Source: Romanomermis culicivorax (lineage: Eukaryota; Nematoda; Enoplea; Mermithida; Mermithidae). From it: a DNA stretch of 64,000 nucleotides. Positions within the stretch are counted from its first letter, which is position 1. Every line of letters starts with the position of its first letter. A program made the position numbers and the translations under genes. The notes under the pieces were generated by a model. The model was not told where the DNA came from. It made no database searches and saw nothing but the letters and a program-made list of their open reading frames with translations. The DNA is taken from the NCBI GenBank assembly GCA_963922205.1, contig CAWUHX010000041.1, positions 806,001 through 870,000 of the forward strand, read 5' to 3'. Below, one piece after another: positions 10,901-25,900 of this stretch.

Positions 10901-13900
10901 ATTTCGGAGATGCACATGTTTGGTTGGAAAGTGTGTTGATGCACTTAGCTGCAGAATATACTTTTTCGCAGACGAGGAAAATTTTTTAGAGAAAGAATGA
11001 AAATCCAATATTACAGGAGTGAATTTTTTCCAACTTTAACCCAAGTTCTCAAAAATCTAGTCGACTTCTTTTTCTAGCTTGGCAACTATTCAAGCAAGTA
11101 TATTCTTCTTTTTTCTGCCCCATCGGGGCATTTTCTAATTAACTACTCCACCTCTTTCTTGTCGGCCTCAGCGCATGAAAACTTTCGTGGAAGCACATTG
11201 AAGTTTTAAATTTGGTCACCTTCACGTCGAATAATCAATAGAAAACAATCTTAAAGCTACGAATTCTCACTTTCGACAAATGTAAAAGATGTATAAAGTG
11301 CATACAGCTTAACACATTGTAAACATAGTGTAGAGTGACCATATCCATTGATTTCCCCAGGATCAGCAACCTGTCAACCCAAAAACTGCAGAAATACCTT
11401 TGTTTGCACACTGAACAATTTTTTGTGTGAAGTGACTGTCTCCGTTGAATTCCCCGTAGTAGAAACCTCTTCCTCTAAAAGCTGCAGAAGTACATTTGTA
11501 TACACTCAATATAATTTTGTGTGTAAAGTGATCGCATTCATTAAATTCCCCGTCGTCGGAAACCCCTTCCATTTTCGTGTAAAGTGACCGCATTCATTGA
11601 ATTCCCCTGTGGTCCAAAACTCCTTGCCCCACATTATCACGGAAATACGCTTGTTTACACTGGAGACAATTTTTCGTGTAGAACGACCGCGTCCATCGAA
11701 TTCCCGATGGTCAAAAACCCCTTCCTCCAAAAAGTCATGGGAGTACCTTCATTTAAATTAATGCTGATTTTTTGTGTAAAGTGATTCGTTTCGGTTGGAA
11801 ACCCCTTCCTCCAAAAAATCACGAAAATACGCTTCCTTACACCCAGGATAATTTTTTGTGTAAAGTGATCGCATTCGTTCAATTCCCAGTGGTCGAAAAC
11901 CCCTTCCTCAAAAGAGGTCACGAAAATGCGCTGGTTTACACCCGGAATACTTTTTCGTGTAAAGTGACTGGGTCCATCGAATTTGCTTCGGTCGAAAACC
12001 CTTAAACCAAAAATCACAAGAACCCTACTGGTTCAATTGAACATGCACCGTAGTGCATAATGTTGCAATTTTTTTTTGAAGCCGTAAGTTTATATAACAA
12101 AATTGTCAAATTTCGCGGTTTCCGGGACTTTAGACAAGCATATAATTGAATGGAGGCCATATTTTTGAAAAAATAAAAAATCGCATTTGAGATTGCATCC
12201 CCAAGATGCTTAGGCCGAAGTATGGAGGTTGGATATGGCACACCCATTGCTGGGCATGATGGAACTGCGGGGCCTTAAAAAGTGCGTTTTTTGCATGTTT
12301 TTGGGGCCCCACCGAGCACCACTTGCAGATAGATGCGAAATGACGAAAGGCACGCCATAGTTTGCCCCTATGCCCGAAATTATGAAAAAAATTCGAAGGT
12401 TCTAGCTCTTACCGTTTTGGCGCTAGGGTGGGGGAGGGGACATGAAATTTACGGGCCAAGTATATTATAGGTTGACGCTATCGCGCAACGTATGATAATG
12501 ATTATCAAAGTTTTCGGAGATTTCGAAATTTGGACCTACTAAAATGCACCAAAATGCATCTGTTGCCACCAAATTTTTTTCCACCTTTGATAAATATTTT
12601 TTGCACGGTTAAATAAATCTGAAAAAAAAGTTTTGCACACTGCAAAAAAATACTGTTACTTATAGTTCTACTCAGTGTGATATTGTATTATCAATCGAAA
12701 CAACCGTTCTGTTTTTCAGAAACTGAAAGGTTACTTCTGTTCAGTATACTATTACTATCGTTTCTGCCAATCTGTAGAAAATTTTTTCACCTGAGATTAA
12801 TTCTGATCGATTTAGGCTGAGCCTTCTTGAAAAACCCAACGTGATATGCCGTTGTGAATTTTTACAATAGTCAATTTTTTGACTTATAAGTGATTATCTT
12901 CTATATCATGTCAGGTTTCTTTTATCAGCATGTTCATCAGGGTGTCCAGCCACCTGGAAAAACTGGAAAACCTTGAAAGTCAGGGAATCTAGATTAGGAT
13001 TCTTATGAAGTGGTTGTTTTTATTGCAAGATACAATTATTGTCTGACAAGCCTAATTTCCTTTTTAGAAGTATAAAACATCGTTATTTTCCGGAGCTTCG
13101 CGCCCGTTTTAAGCATTAGTGTCCTAATTTATCTCGGCTTGGCTACCGTGCTGCTCATAGACCACTCTAGTACCACTACTAAATTTACGTTTGATTGTCT
13201 TAACGTATCTGAATTCTGAAATGTTTCATTTCGTCTGTAACTTGATATTTAATGATATTTGAAGAGTAAATCGGATTTCAACTTTTCTATTGATATTACT
13301 ATGTTTGTTAACTTGATGATTGTTATATTTTTATTTTTGATGGACATCAAGAAAAATTTTAAAGGCTTACTTTTCATTCGGATGTCCACCAGCAGAGATA
13401 GTAATGAGTGAGATTTACTGTTTCAATCAAAGAACAGCTAAAGCATAACATTGATGGTGTTAGTCTCAAATGTTGACTGTTCTATTCATAAAAGATAATC
13501 TTTTGGTATAACATTCTGTTTTGTGACCTGGTGGTCGACTGCATGGTGTTTCAGAAGTCATCCAACATCAAATTAGTTTTTTTCGGGACAGGGTTTTTTT
13601 GGATTTTTATCGACAGGCCATTTGGCTCCTCTGGTCAAAATTTTACAGGCCAATAGGAATTTCAACAAGCCAAAACTAAAAAGTTTGTAAATAAATGTGC
13701 TAGTAAAAAACAGTTTTTCCATCAAATTTAGTCAAAAACATTCTTCAAAATGACGGTAGAGGCCCACATAACAGATCAATCATTTTGAACACATTCGTTA
13801 TCACGCATAAAATAATAAGGCTCACAAATTAGGTCAATCATTATTCAAACCAATCAATGTTTTTTCGCACAAGCCAGGTTGATCTGTAACCTGGGGAAAA

Positions 13901-16900
13901 ATTTGGTTGCACATGTAAATTTTCAGTTGCTCAATCTAAAACTGATAAATTCGCCCAATGACCAGAAAATGATTAAAAGTTATATCCCTTGTATTTCATT
14001 CAGTTTGCGTCAGTTTCAGAATTTTAAAACTGAATTTTCAGAGTTTTGGAGAAAAAAATCAAAAGGCTGACTAGAGTAACTTGTTCGGAACTTTTGTGAT
14101 TTCTAGGCTTCTAAAATGCAGGAAAATTCATTTTTTCAGCACATTCTTCTGAATTTACCGATGATCGGTCATGATCTTTTCACCATTGGGTTGGCAAAAG
14201 AGGTTAAACATTTTTCCTCAATTTTCTATCTGATATATCTGGAGCCAGTAACCAATCATAATTATTTATCAAAAAGTTTTCAAATGATTTGAAGCTTAAA
14301 AAAGCTAGGTATTTTACTTCGACTTGAATATTGATAATTATTTCCGGCTCTTAGCACCAGAAGAAAATTTTAGGTTTTGATATTCTATAGCGTTGGAAAA
14401 TGAATATTTTAAATGTCTTTTCCCTGCGTGAAATGTGTCCAAGTTTTCAGCGAATTCAATGTGTTTTCAGTCTGGCAAACTAAAATTCAAAAATTAGGCT
14501 AGCAACAAAGAATCTGGATGGCTTTTTCGGATAGTAAGAAAATCTGCCATTTTTCCATGCCGATGATGCTTCAATCATTTTCCAAATGCAAAAAGTTTTG
14601 TTCATGGTAACCGAAATTCTAAAGCACTGCAAAACGATTTTGTGAAAACAATCTAGAAAAACATTGACTTTTGTCAAATACGCGAAAAAACAATACAAGG
14701 TCAAACATTCTCCCATAACACGCTGATTTTTAAAAGCTATAAGCATAAACTAGGCCGACTACTAGTCAAAAGGGTCATTAGGCTATAATTTTTGCTTGCC
14801 AATTTGGTTTGTGCCGCTAAATTTTTAGGAGCCAATCGGAATATTTAGGAGCCATGGCTCCTAATTGGCCTAAAAAAACCCTGTTTCGGGATATATTTTA
14901 CTTAAAATGACAATATTCTTTAGGACTCTCCTTTTCTTTCTTTCTACTTTCAGAATAGCAAGTCTTTCCGATAAAAATAATCCACAGAAATATTTTTTAC
15001 TCTTTCAACCGCCTTAATATCAACTAGTGAGTTGGATAATCATGCAGCTGCAGCTTATTCAAGTAAGTCTCACATAAACTTTACATGCTCTGTTAGTAGC
15101 AAAACATTGTTACTAACAAAACTTCTGAAAATGTGTTGATGTCTAAAATGGGTAGTGAACACTACTAGTGATATTTCATTAAATTTAAAATTTCCCGATT
15201 ACATGAGTCCCAAATCTTCGACAACTGTTCGATTTGAGCAGAATTTCATCACTAATCCTGTGTCCATATTTCGAATTGTTACTGTTAAAATTCAGTTGAT
15301 GACAGAAGCTGTCAAAGAGTTGAAACGTAATTACTTAAAATAGAATAGACAGTGACCATACATGCACATAGGGGGGGTAGAGCCCATGGATTATTCTCCG
15401 GGCTGGGCTTTAGGTCAGGGATTTACTGCCAGTCAATTTTGGCCAAACGGTCTTCAGCTGTAAAATCAGTGGTTGCATACATGCACTCGGTCAAAGGTCC
15501 CAGGGTATAGAAAATGACCAAAAGTAATTTTTTCCAGAAATCAGATATATGGTAATTTTTTTACTTTAAAATGAAATTTTATTGCCTTTTGTATCAATAA
15601 TAACTCAACAAAGTTGTTTGCTGACATTAGTCATAAACTGTGTTTTAAATTGATCTTTTTTTGGTAATCTAATCTTTTCAAAATGCTTGTTGCATTTTAC
15701 TTTGCCAAATTTTTGACCTATAATAAACTTTTGCCAAAGTTTTGGCCTATAGTAAACTTCTGCCAAATTTTTAGGGTAGAATAAATCCATACCCTGTGTG
15801 TTTGTATGAGCGGTTGCAAGTTTTTTGTGATTGTCTAATAAACAGGTTGTTGTTGACAAATAACAACCTGCTTATTAGACAACCACATTATTGGCAAATC
15901 GATATTCACACTGAACATTAGAAGTGCCATTCAGTAGAAATAACTGAACAGTTTATCCTAAATAAACTGTAACTTTTATAAAATTGGGAAAAAAATTTGC
16001 TACTCAACGATTTTAAGGTTTATCCCCGGCCTGGAACTGGTACCATGCACATGTGTGACAGTAACTGAAATGATGCGGCATCTAAAATTATTGTTGAAAG
16101 ATAGGAATGTAAAACTGAGGTAGATCCATTTTTATTAAAAAAATATTGTTGAGCTCACAAATGCAAAATCGAGAGAATGTAAAAATATTTTTGATGAAAT
16201 TTTTTATGATCATGTGCTTGTGCAATGATACAAGTTCTTTCCGGTCGAAGAATCTCTATTTTGGTTGGTTGTCTAATTTCTAAATTTTACTCTTTTTTCA
16301 GTCTGAAATTGATTTGATTTCTGCTGTTCGACCAAATTTATGATAAATGGTTGATTTCTAACTGATGTTTCTGGTTTTCTGCTTGGTTGGCGACTGGAGA
16401 CATCATCACATTGCCCAGGCCCCCTCTGGTACTCACATTTTTACCATATTGTGTAGAAATTATTGCTGATTTTTGCTCCTAAAAAACTAGAGAAATCTGG
16501 AAAAATGATCTGAGAAATTTGGATGCTGGACACTCTAGTTTATGGTTTGTTGAACATTGGCGAACAATCCTTTAAAATTTAGTGTTTCACTCTTTTAGCG
16601 TCTGCGAGTGCTTCTTACCGTAATGTAATTGATCGAGACTTCGGTTTCAATGCGCTGCTTGCAAATCGAAATCCTGAAATTCCAATGTACGACAATTACA
16701 ATTCTGCCCTTCAATCTATGCCCGGAAACATTACTGGACAATGTGGATTAATTAGGTAACAAGACTTCTTTCCCTCGTACAAGTTTTTGCGATGCTGTAT
16801 GATGCTTACTCTAAATAGCCAAATCTTAGTGTTCTTAGTTTTTTGGAATCGTTTCATGTTGTTGATTTTCATATTTATACACTACTCATTTGATACACTG

Positions 16901-19900
16901 ATTAACGAGGTTATCTGTATTGTTCTTCCAATAGACATTTCGCATTATTCATCTCGGAAGCCTGGTTAGAATGCTTGTTTAATTATCCAGTTCTTCAGAG
17001 ATCAAAATCTTTTGCCGACGTCTACGGCTAACACAAGCCAAAATTTGAGCATCAATCCGTTTGCACACGAAGGTCCCTCGTCTTATCCTATATCCCAACC
17101 TCTCTCCATTTCTACAAACGTAGCAATGGCTCCCTCGATGAGCAGCAACCCGCAGCTTTTGCAATCTTTGGAACAAACTTCGAATCCAGGTAACTTAATT
17201 GATATTGTAATTCTTTCTCTATCAGGCATCTGCATGGATACGCCACCACCGGATAATATGCAGATCCTTATCTACCATAATTGCTACTCAGTGATTGACT
17301 CCGTACTTACGATACTTTCTTAGAATAAAATTAAGAATTGTTTCGACTAGACCCGAAAACATTTTTTCTTATGTTTTTTTAATCAAATTCTTTTTCGACT
17401 ACGAACCACGATTTCTTAGCTCATCTACTTACACGCCTCTAAAAATTTTAACTTCCATTCTTTTGCAAATTCAATTTTTAGGCTTCAGTTATTGCAATTA
17501 TTTCGCTAACAGGGATCCTTACAACATGTCGTTACCCGTCCTTCAAAGGGAATTCGAATCTTTAAAACGGGAATATGAAAGCTCGTTACAAAAGTTGAGC
17601 TCCTGCATGAATAGTATCAAAACGTTTTGGAGCCCGGAATTGAAAAAGGAACGCTCGTTACGCAAAGAAGAAACATCCAAACTGACGTTGATGCAGGAGC
17701 AGCTAAAAATGGTTTCGCAAGAAGGACAAGTAAGTTGCAACTCTCTGGTGTAATATGCAACAATCAGGCATTATGACTTGAGCCATTCATGTAACGGGGC
17801 CCCCAGGTCTAGGGGTGGTTCGGACGACTTTTTTAGAGCCGAGGGTCACTAATTCCACAAAATTTTGGGCGATGAGTCTTTGAAGGGAAAAAATCGATGT
17901 TTTCGGCAAAAAAGTTCGGAAAGCGGTTTAAAAAAATTAATTTTTGTCTAAAAAAATCGCAAAAAATGTATCCTTGGCGCGCCAAGAAAATTGACGTTTT
18001 TGACCATTTTTCGTTCAAAAATCGACATTTTTCTGTGTTTTTCCGACCAAAAGTATGGGGGGTCTCTATGACTACCATATGGCTAGCCATATGTAGGATT
18101 CGAAAATCCTGGGGGGGTCGCCCAATGGCTAGCTGTATGGCCAACGATTTTTGGGGGATGGGAGTTCCCATAGCACTTCCCTCCCAATTACATGTATGAC
18201 TTGAGCTGCGCAAAAGTAGCCATACGTTCACATCTATGCGCACTTTTTCATGATTCATATCGTTCAAAAGCAAAACTTAGTGCTTAGTAAAGATCCACAT
18301 AATAGCAGGTACTTATTCAGTTTTATGAGCGAAACTGCCGGGAAGAGAAGGTCCCCCGTTACATAGCAATATGCCACTTCGTTTGGTAAAATCGGTTTAC
18401 CTAATCTTTAGTAGTGCACATGTTTAGCATCGGATTAGGTTTCTACTCATATCTATTGATTAATTCTTTGTATTTAAATAAAAACAAAAACATGTTATCA
18501 ATGTACTGCTACAAACATGGACAACTGATAAAAATATAGCATCGGTCGTGTAGTTGAAAACAAACCCTTATCATAATCGTCATTAACTTGTGCGACCTAC
18601 GTAACTATTTACCTACATGTGGGAAAAATAATCGATTAGCTCATCTGTCATTCTCTCACTTTATACAATCTTTTATCAATATACGAGGTAAGGCAGAAAA
18701 GTGTTGCGAACTAATATATAAATGACATCGTACCAGATGCTTTGATATCTACTTATCAAACCGCGATATACGTAGAAGTAGGTTGACATTAGTTGGTGCG
18801 AGTATGAGCAATAGTATAGTTAGAACCATTAAAACATATTAATAATATCCATAGTCACATCAGCACGGTAATCTGGTGTACAGATCCTCAGAAAAAAATT
18901 CCATTCAGCACTTTACCCTGGCCTTTTTGCTTGACGGCTCCAAATCACTGGTAGAGTACTTTGATGTAATTATAAACCTTTAATGAAGGTTCTTTTGATA
19001 GTATAATCAGTCGACATCAAGTATCTCCATCAAGAAAATCTTGTCAGCATTGTCTTTCCATTCAGCTGATCTTGCACATTGACAACCTTAGATGGATTGC
19101 ATCAATTCCTTGGGCAGCTACGCCGTTGATGGTATCTCCGATTGAGAGTCATATCAAACACACATACTTTAATACTTCTGACTTATCAATTACACAAACT
19201 TTCTTGATCATGATCTTATTCATGCATGAGTTTAGAATTCAAAGTTGCTCAAATCTCTCTATGTTCACGTGCCACACGTTCAGGCTCCCATTTGAACTCC
19301 ACGTACAGCAGTCCCAAGCCATCATTCAATATCAAAGCTTGTGATTGTTTATTAGTCCCTAGACCTCATAACTATGCATGGCCTTAGAGAAGTAAACTGG
19401 GATTTTGTTAAGGTAGTATTAACTGATTTTTTCCAAAAAACCCAAACTATCAAAATTGGTAGTCATTAGGCTCCTGTCAAAAACGTGCAAGTAGGGTAGT
19501 TTCTGGGCTGAAAAGACTGGTAGCAACTCACACATGGTTTCAAAACCCCAGGCAGTAAATGCGTATTTGCCCAAATCCAATTGTAGTAAATTAGCATTTG
19601 CCAGGCCTGGTAGGGTTAATACCATTACATGCGCAGCAATTCTGCTTGGGGCCAGCCAGAACTGGGGCAGGGGTATAATTTTTGTTATTTCTCGATAACA
19701 AAAAGAAAGGTCTTGTAGCATCCAAGCAGCATATTCTTCCATCTATATTAGTCAAATATTTAAAAGCATTTGCCTGGTCAGCACTTTTTAAAGTTTTGAT
19801 GTTACTGTCCTATCTCGAAAAACCATTCAACTAAAGCCTTATTTTTATTCTTATGACGTTTATTTCCTCTGTTTTCTCATATTCCTTCCTTCATCTTGTT

Positions 19901-22900
19901 AATCAATGCTGAAAGTTCGAATTTTCTGAGGATTGTAACGTACCTGCTAATGCAGTACTGTAAATATATAGCATACTGTATGTGATAGTCATTTATTAAA
20001 TATTATTTCATTATCATAATTTATCGTCTCAAGGGTGTCTGGGATTCACACCCAAAAATTCCTCTAAAATTACGTGAAGTACTTTATTTTGATCCTTCCA
20101 CACCCCGGTAGCCACTATTGACCCAATTAAGATGCCCCAATTAATTTGCACAAACACCAGCTGGTCCTCTAGAACCTACACTAAACTACACATTCCACGG
20201 CTACCGTAATTCCTCATAAAAATCGTAAACAACACCTGCACACAGTAAAAAGTAGAAGCCCTGCCAGACAGTAGTCTCAAGTGCAACGGTAGCAACTGTC
20301 CCACAAAACATGTGTACACAGAGGAAACAGATTCAGAAGCATGCACAGAAGAAAGAGGTGTGGCTAAGCCCACCGTAGGAAGCGAGCAAGACACGAAAAG
20401 CATGCCGTACTAGAAAAGCATTGAAGGGCGTGACTAAATTAGCAAGAATAGTAAAGCAGGAAGCGGTGATTGGCGGAAGAAGATGGACAGAAGCAAGACC
20501 TCCCGTGACGCCCAGGGAGTGGCCAAAAACGTCGTATTTAAAGAAAAGCAAAGCGTGATTTTATTAATTCTTAATTAGTAGTTCTCAGTTTTCCGTTTTT
20601 GCGATTGTTTAGTTTTATTTGTAAGCATCGTTTTCGTTTTGCGAGTGAGATTTTATTTTCCGAAGCAGTTAAGCCGTGTTGTAAATTACTCACATTGTAA
20701 TTCTTATCCTCCACGAATCAAGCGATCGTCGAACCCACCCGTAATTGTATTATTGAATCGTCCCTCCGTATTACCCGTTCCGTTGTACGTCGTTTTGACC
20801 GTCCATTCAGGATAAAGTAAAGTGCTTCTCAAAACTGGTCGTTACATATTTTGGTGACCGTACCCTACCGTTAACCACTGGAACTCCCTGCCCCAATTAG
20901 GTGTATTCTTATCCGGGCATCCCGAAGCAGTAGATAATACAGTAGTAATCATTTCCTACAGTAAGACAGATATTCGTAGAAAGCAAACTGGTAATCCCCT
21001 CCAAGGAAACATTGAGCGATACATTTGTACTTATACAGCGTGAAGCAAAAAATTGAAGCATTTAAGCAGAAATCCCACCCTAAACCAAGAATGACCCACC
21101 AAACGCAAGATCATTTAGGAGAAATCGTTAGAGAACAGATAAATAATTTATTTTCTGAACATTTTCGTACTCTGCGCACACAATTGAACCAGAATACAGT
21201 AAACCCTACCCTAATTGACGATCTGAGAACAGCAAACATTTGTAATAACATGGCAAATAATTTTTACGCGAAACCTACAGTATTCAGGGGCGGCGTGACC
21301 CAACATTTGGGTGAATGGAATAAATGATTAGAACAATTCATGACACTCCAAGCCATGAAAGATACAGACATACAGTTAGAGTTGGCATGTTTAGAGATTC
21401 ATTTAGGAGGAGCCGTGTTAGCAAAATTGGAAAGTTTAGCCAATTCCGAAAACCCTCCCAACACATACGAGCAGTATAGAATGGCATTGCAGGCCTTTTT
21501 CCCAAATAATCGAGATAATGAGCTACATCAACAATTTTTACACGAGAGAAAACAAAAATAATCAGAAACAGTAACTGAATTCTTGTTTGATCTAGAACAC
21601 CTCGCAACCCTCCCCTACCCTAACTTTAACACAGACGCACGAGAAATGATGATAAAACCCCTTTTTGTAGAAGGCATGCAAAACGAAATCAGGGAAGCAA
21701 TTAAGTATAGATGGTTCGCGACCCTAAAAGAAATGTCAGACGAAGCAGCTTACATTGAACAGCAAATCCTTAGAAATGAGCTAAAGTTCAACACCCTTCC
21801 ATTTATACCCCCAAAACCCGAACCCATCTTTTCCCTAACCAAAAATACAGACCAACAGGAGCTTTTGCATCAATTAGAACAACAAGTAAAAGATTTACAG
21901 TTGCAGATCAAACAAAAATTTCAACCCCCACAACAGAGTAACTACAACAGTTTCAGTAACAACACTTTCAGCAGGAATAATGCTTACAGGAACAATACTA
22001 CTCCTAGGCAACCCACATGCTTTCAGTGTGCACAACTTGGACACGTAGCTCGCAATTGTAAATCAGTAAGCACCCAAAAATCATGTGAAATTTGTTTCGG
22101 TAATAATCACACTACACGTGATTATAAAAGCTGATGCATCCACTGCTCCCAAACAAGACATAGATCTGATAACTGCCTTTCGAAACCCTACTCAAATTTT
22201 CAATGTTTTCAATGCAACCAGAGAGGTCATACAAGTAGGTACTGTCCAAATCAACAAAGTCGTAATATTCAAAATTGCATTGAGTACAGGCAACCCCAAC
22301 CCCTAATGTACATTGATGACCCTGCATTCTACTCAACCTTACCCGCCATAACTAACGGCCCTCTGACTACTTTAGGAACTATAATGCCAACCACCCATCC
22401 CCGCAGTCAGGAGGAATACGTCCTCGACCTGGACATACCCGATTGGTGCGCCATGTCACCACCCCCGACACCCGAAAGTGATAAAATTGTAAAATCGCCA
22501 CCCACCATCCCTGCAGACTACAAAATCCCTCAAAAACAGACCACCAATTCGCTACCAACCCTGAAACACCCTCGAAAACTGGCCCTAACCTCTTGTCCCT
22601 TTTACATGGCCTCACCCCCAAACCCTACAGATTCCGCCCCCACCAAACACTATTGCAGACCCCCACGAGTAAGCAAACCCAAACCCCATCCCATGACTCA
22701 ACTTCTAAAGTTTTACAGACTGTTCACATTACAAACCGGCCACCCCCTCAGCTCAAAACCCCAAAACGCCAGCAACAGGCACACCAAACTGACCAGAATG
22801 GAAAAACACAATGCCCCGCCGCCTCCAATAAAATATTATGTTGGTCATTGTTTTGTATCTTTTTCTGTATAATAATCCCCACATCCTGTAGTGCCCAATT

Positions 22901-25900
22901 CTAGATCTGTGGAACCTCATTGAGTGGTCACTCGGTCAGCATATCAAAACTTGTGTCATGTATGCCCCCTTCCACAGTAGACAAACCAGTACAGACATTC
23001 GGAAAAATCTATATCCCCTCCACTAAGCCTCACATAACAGATGCATACAAATGCAGTGTTCGCAAATGGAAAATTTGTACTAATACCATATTTTTTGGCT
23101 CAAAAGGTATTGTTTTCGACTAAACGGAAATGCAAAATCTAAACCCCCACATTTGTAAGACAATCATTATAGACAAAAAACACAACAGTCAAAAATTATA
23201 CGAAACTCAACCAGGATTTTGGTCAACAAACAACTCCCTAAGCCTAGAATACACATGGTGTTGTACAAATCACTGTACGTCAGTCACTAACCTCATCATA
23301 GAAATAGGACAAATAGCATCTTGGAATGGAAAATCTATGACAGGTACATTAGGTGACCTGGGGTCATGCAAATAGACATCAGGCCATTGTGTAACAGCGG
23401 ATGGATCCATTATCTGGAATGAAACAGCATTTGGAAAGTTATGCCCTTTCAAATACAAAAATATACATCCCATAAAACTGACGCAAACCCACATGATAAT
23501 GATAGAGCTACAAGGTGCAATCTCCATCAAAAATACACTCTTTTCGAACCCCAACTGCCCAGAAATCCAAGACAGTGTCCTAACCGAACAGGGCATTGTT
23601 TTACAATTAGATAAAAGCACCCCACATCGTAACGCCTTTTTAACCCCAAAAACCAATGAAACTCATACTACACTTTACGATTTTGAGGATTTTGAACCCA
23701 TTGACGCAAAACTAAACTATCTAGCAGATTAAGTCCAGGAATTCGAGATCCAAAATTTCAAAAACATGTGGAGTGAACTATGCAGACAGGCACAGCGTCA
23801 CCTTGATTTAATATGGCAAATTTTGCCCCTTGATGCAACTCTTCGGGCACGTGCATTCCTACAGCGAACCAGCATAATAGCAGAATTTACAGGAGATGCC
23901 CTCACAGTCTGGCCCTGTGAGCAGGTAAACACATCCAAAGTCTTTTACAACCATAAAATCAATAACACATGCTACAAACTTTTACCCATTCTCATAGGAA
24001 CGGAACTCATGTTTTCGAACCCAGGAGGAAAGGATTTGACCCCTGTCTCACAAACCGTCAACTGCCACCACATGCATGTAGCCTTTTACAAACAGAATAA
24101 TACATGGGTCAGCGAAACAGGATCTCCGCATGTCACAAATCTACCTCTAGAAATCGTCTGGAACCAAAACTTTTCCCTCTTTCACTTAAACACACCTGCA
24201 ATTTTTCATGATCAACTCGCAACCATTTCAACCAACTTACTCTTTTTGAAACAATACATTCACAAAACCCACACACTCGAAAATGTCATTAAAAAACTCA
24301 TTAATTACACGGCCCAAATGTCTCTTAACTCAGATACAGTTTACAAAATGATCTCAGGCAGTGGCCAAGCAATCGGAAATACCCTCTCTGGCACCAGTCA
24401 AGGCATAGAACATGTAATAACTAGTACTACCCATAGCCTCACAGACGGATTAAATAATTTACTCAACGGACCCCTGCAAATTATTATCAACGTAGCCATT
24501 ATTACTGTAGTCATTGCAGGCATCTTTTACTCCTTTCTCATTCTTTGAAAATATTTCCCTTCCCCAAAGCATCATGTTACTAATGAACATGCGTACAAAA
24601 TGCCATCACACAACAGACATTTACATGAGACCATTCCCCCGTCATTTGGCCATGCTCTCTTAGAATTAGCTAATTGTCGCGGGGCCCAAACGCAGCAGAA
24701 ATACATCCTTGTCGATATTGATACCCCCAGAACTCCTGCAATCAAACTCATTAATCAAATCCACCAATCTGGATCAAATAAGCCACCCCAGAATGTACCT
24801 GAGAAACATACCCCTCACATTCCAATAACACTTAACGGCAAGCTTATTACAAAAGGCATGATTGACACTGGTGCAGTATACTCACTCATTGATTCGTGAA
24901 TCGTTCAAATCCTACAGCTAGACATGAAACCCCCGCTAGTCCAAGCCAAAGCAGCAAATAACCTTCTGATTCACTTTGTAGGAACCACTTTTGTTACAGT
25001 AACAGCCCAAACTATCCAGGAAACAATAATGGTCCATGTCCAAAACGACTGCACAGCAGATGTCCTTCTAGGCAAAAACTTTCTCTGTCAATTTTTGGAG
25101 TACACTATCAACAATCAGAAGTCTCAGGTCAAATTTGGCAAGGTCGTACTACCTTGTTATGGCCTAGAATATAGCCCCCTTTCGACCCATAGTGGAACCT
25201 ACTTAGATGAAAAATTAGAATTACCACCCCCTACAGTAACCGAATTTACTGTCCCCTTGCCCAAATCGTACCTACAAGTTAAACAGCTTGAATTTACTCC
25301 CAAACCCAAACAGAATACCAAAATTCATTTCGCAGCTTGTGTTTCTGAAAACCAAAACAGTCGCATACGCATATCAGTCTTAAACAGACAAGACACAATC
25401 CAAACTCTTTACCCTGGAACATGCATCGGTACAGCCTCATGTTACATCCCAAAACAAGATGCACTCGCTAAAGTAACCCCCTCGATGCAAAACCAGCCAA
25501 ACCGTTTTGATACATTCACATGGTTAAAAGAAAACGTTAACTTAACCTCCACTGACCTCACAGAAACAGAAAAAACCCAACTCCTATGCGCCCTATCAAA
25601 GTATCCTACGTTATACCCTAAATCCAAAATTGATGTAGGCAGAACCACCCTTGTTTCACATACAATTGACACCAATGGCTCCCAACCCGTACATAGACAC
25701 CTTTTTCTGACTGCCCCAAAAGAAAAGCAAATCATACAAGCAGAAGTTGAGCAACTCGCAGCAGCTGGTTTTATCAGCCAGAGTGACTCTCCATGGTGCA
25801 CCAATACAGTTTTAGTCCCCAAAAAAGATGGAGGTCATCATTTATGCATTGATTATAGAAGCCTCAATAAAGTAACAAAAAAAGATACCTATCTCTTGCC

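Larger units (their letters stand above)
12950..16540. mobile_element. Possible old hAT element with nested insertion
   Basis: The left end 'cagggtgtccagcc' and the right end 'ggatgctggacactcta' are near-inverted copies and are each followed by 'tggaaaa' motifs inside. The 8-bp flanks agree only partly. A younger hAT (13589-14883) lies inside. No transposase can be read. Tentative. Confidence 0.35.

Noticed and set aside
11363..12017. Overlapping ORFs on both strands over the 98-bp array
   Set aside because: Frames follow the tandem units; sense and antisense are equally open, as expected of a repeat.
17833..18273. 146-codon minus-strand ORF
   Set aside because: Lies within the 17784-18198 MITE and its flank, which has clear target duplications and no coding relatives.
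19419..19742. 107-codon minus-strand ORF in ELKS intron 5
   Set aside because: No recognisable domain, no splice or promoter context; length is possible by chance in this interval.
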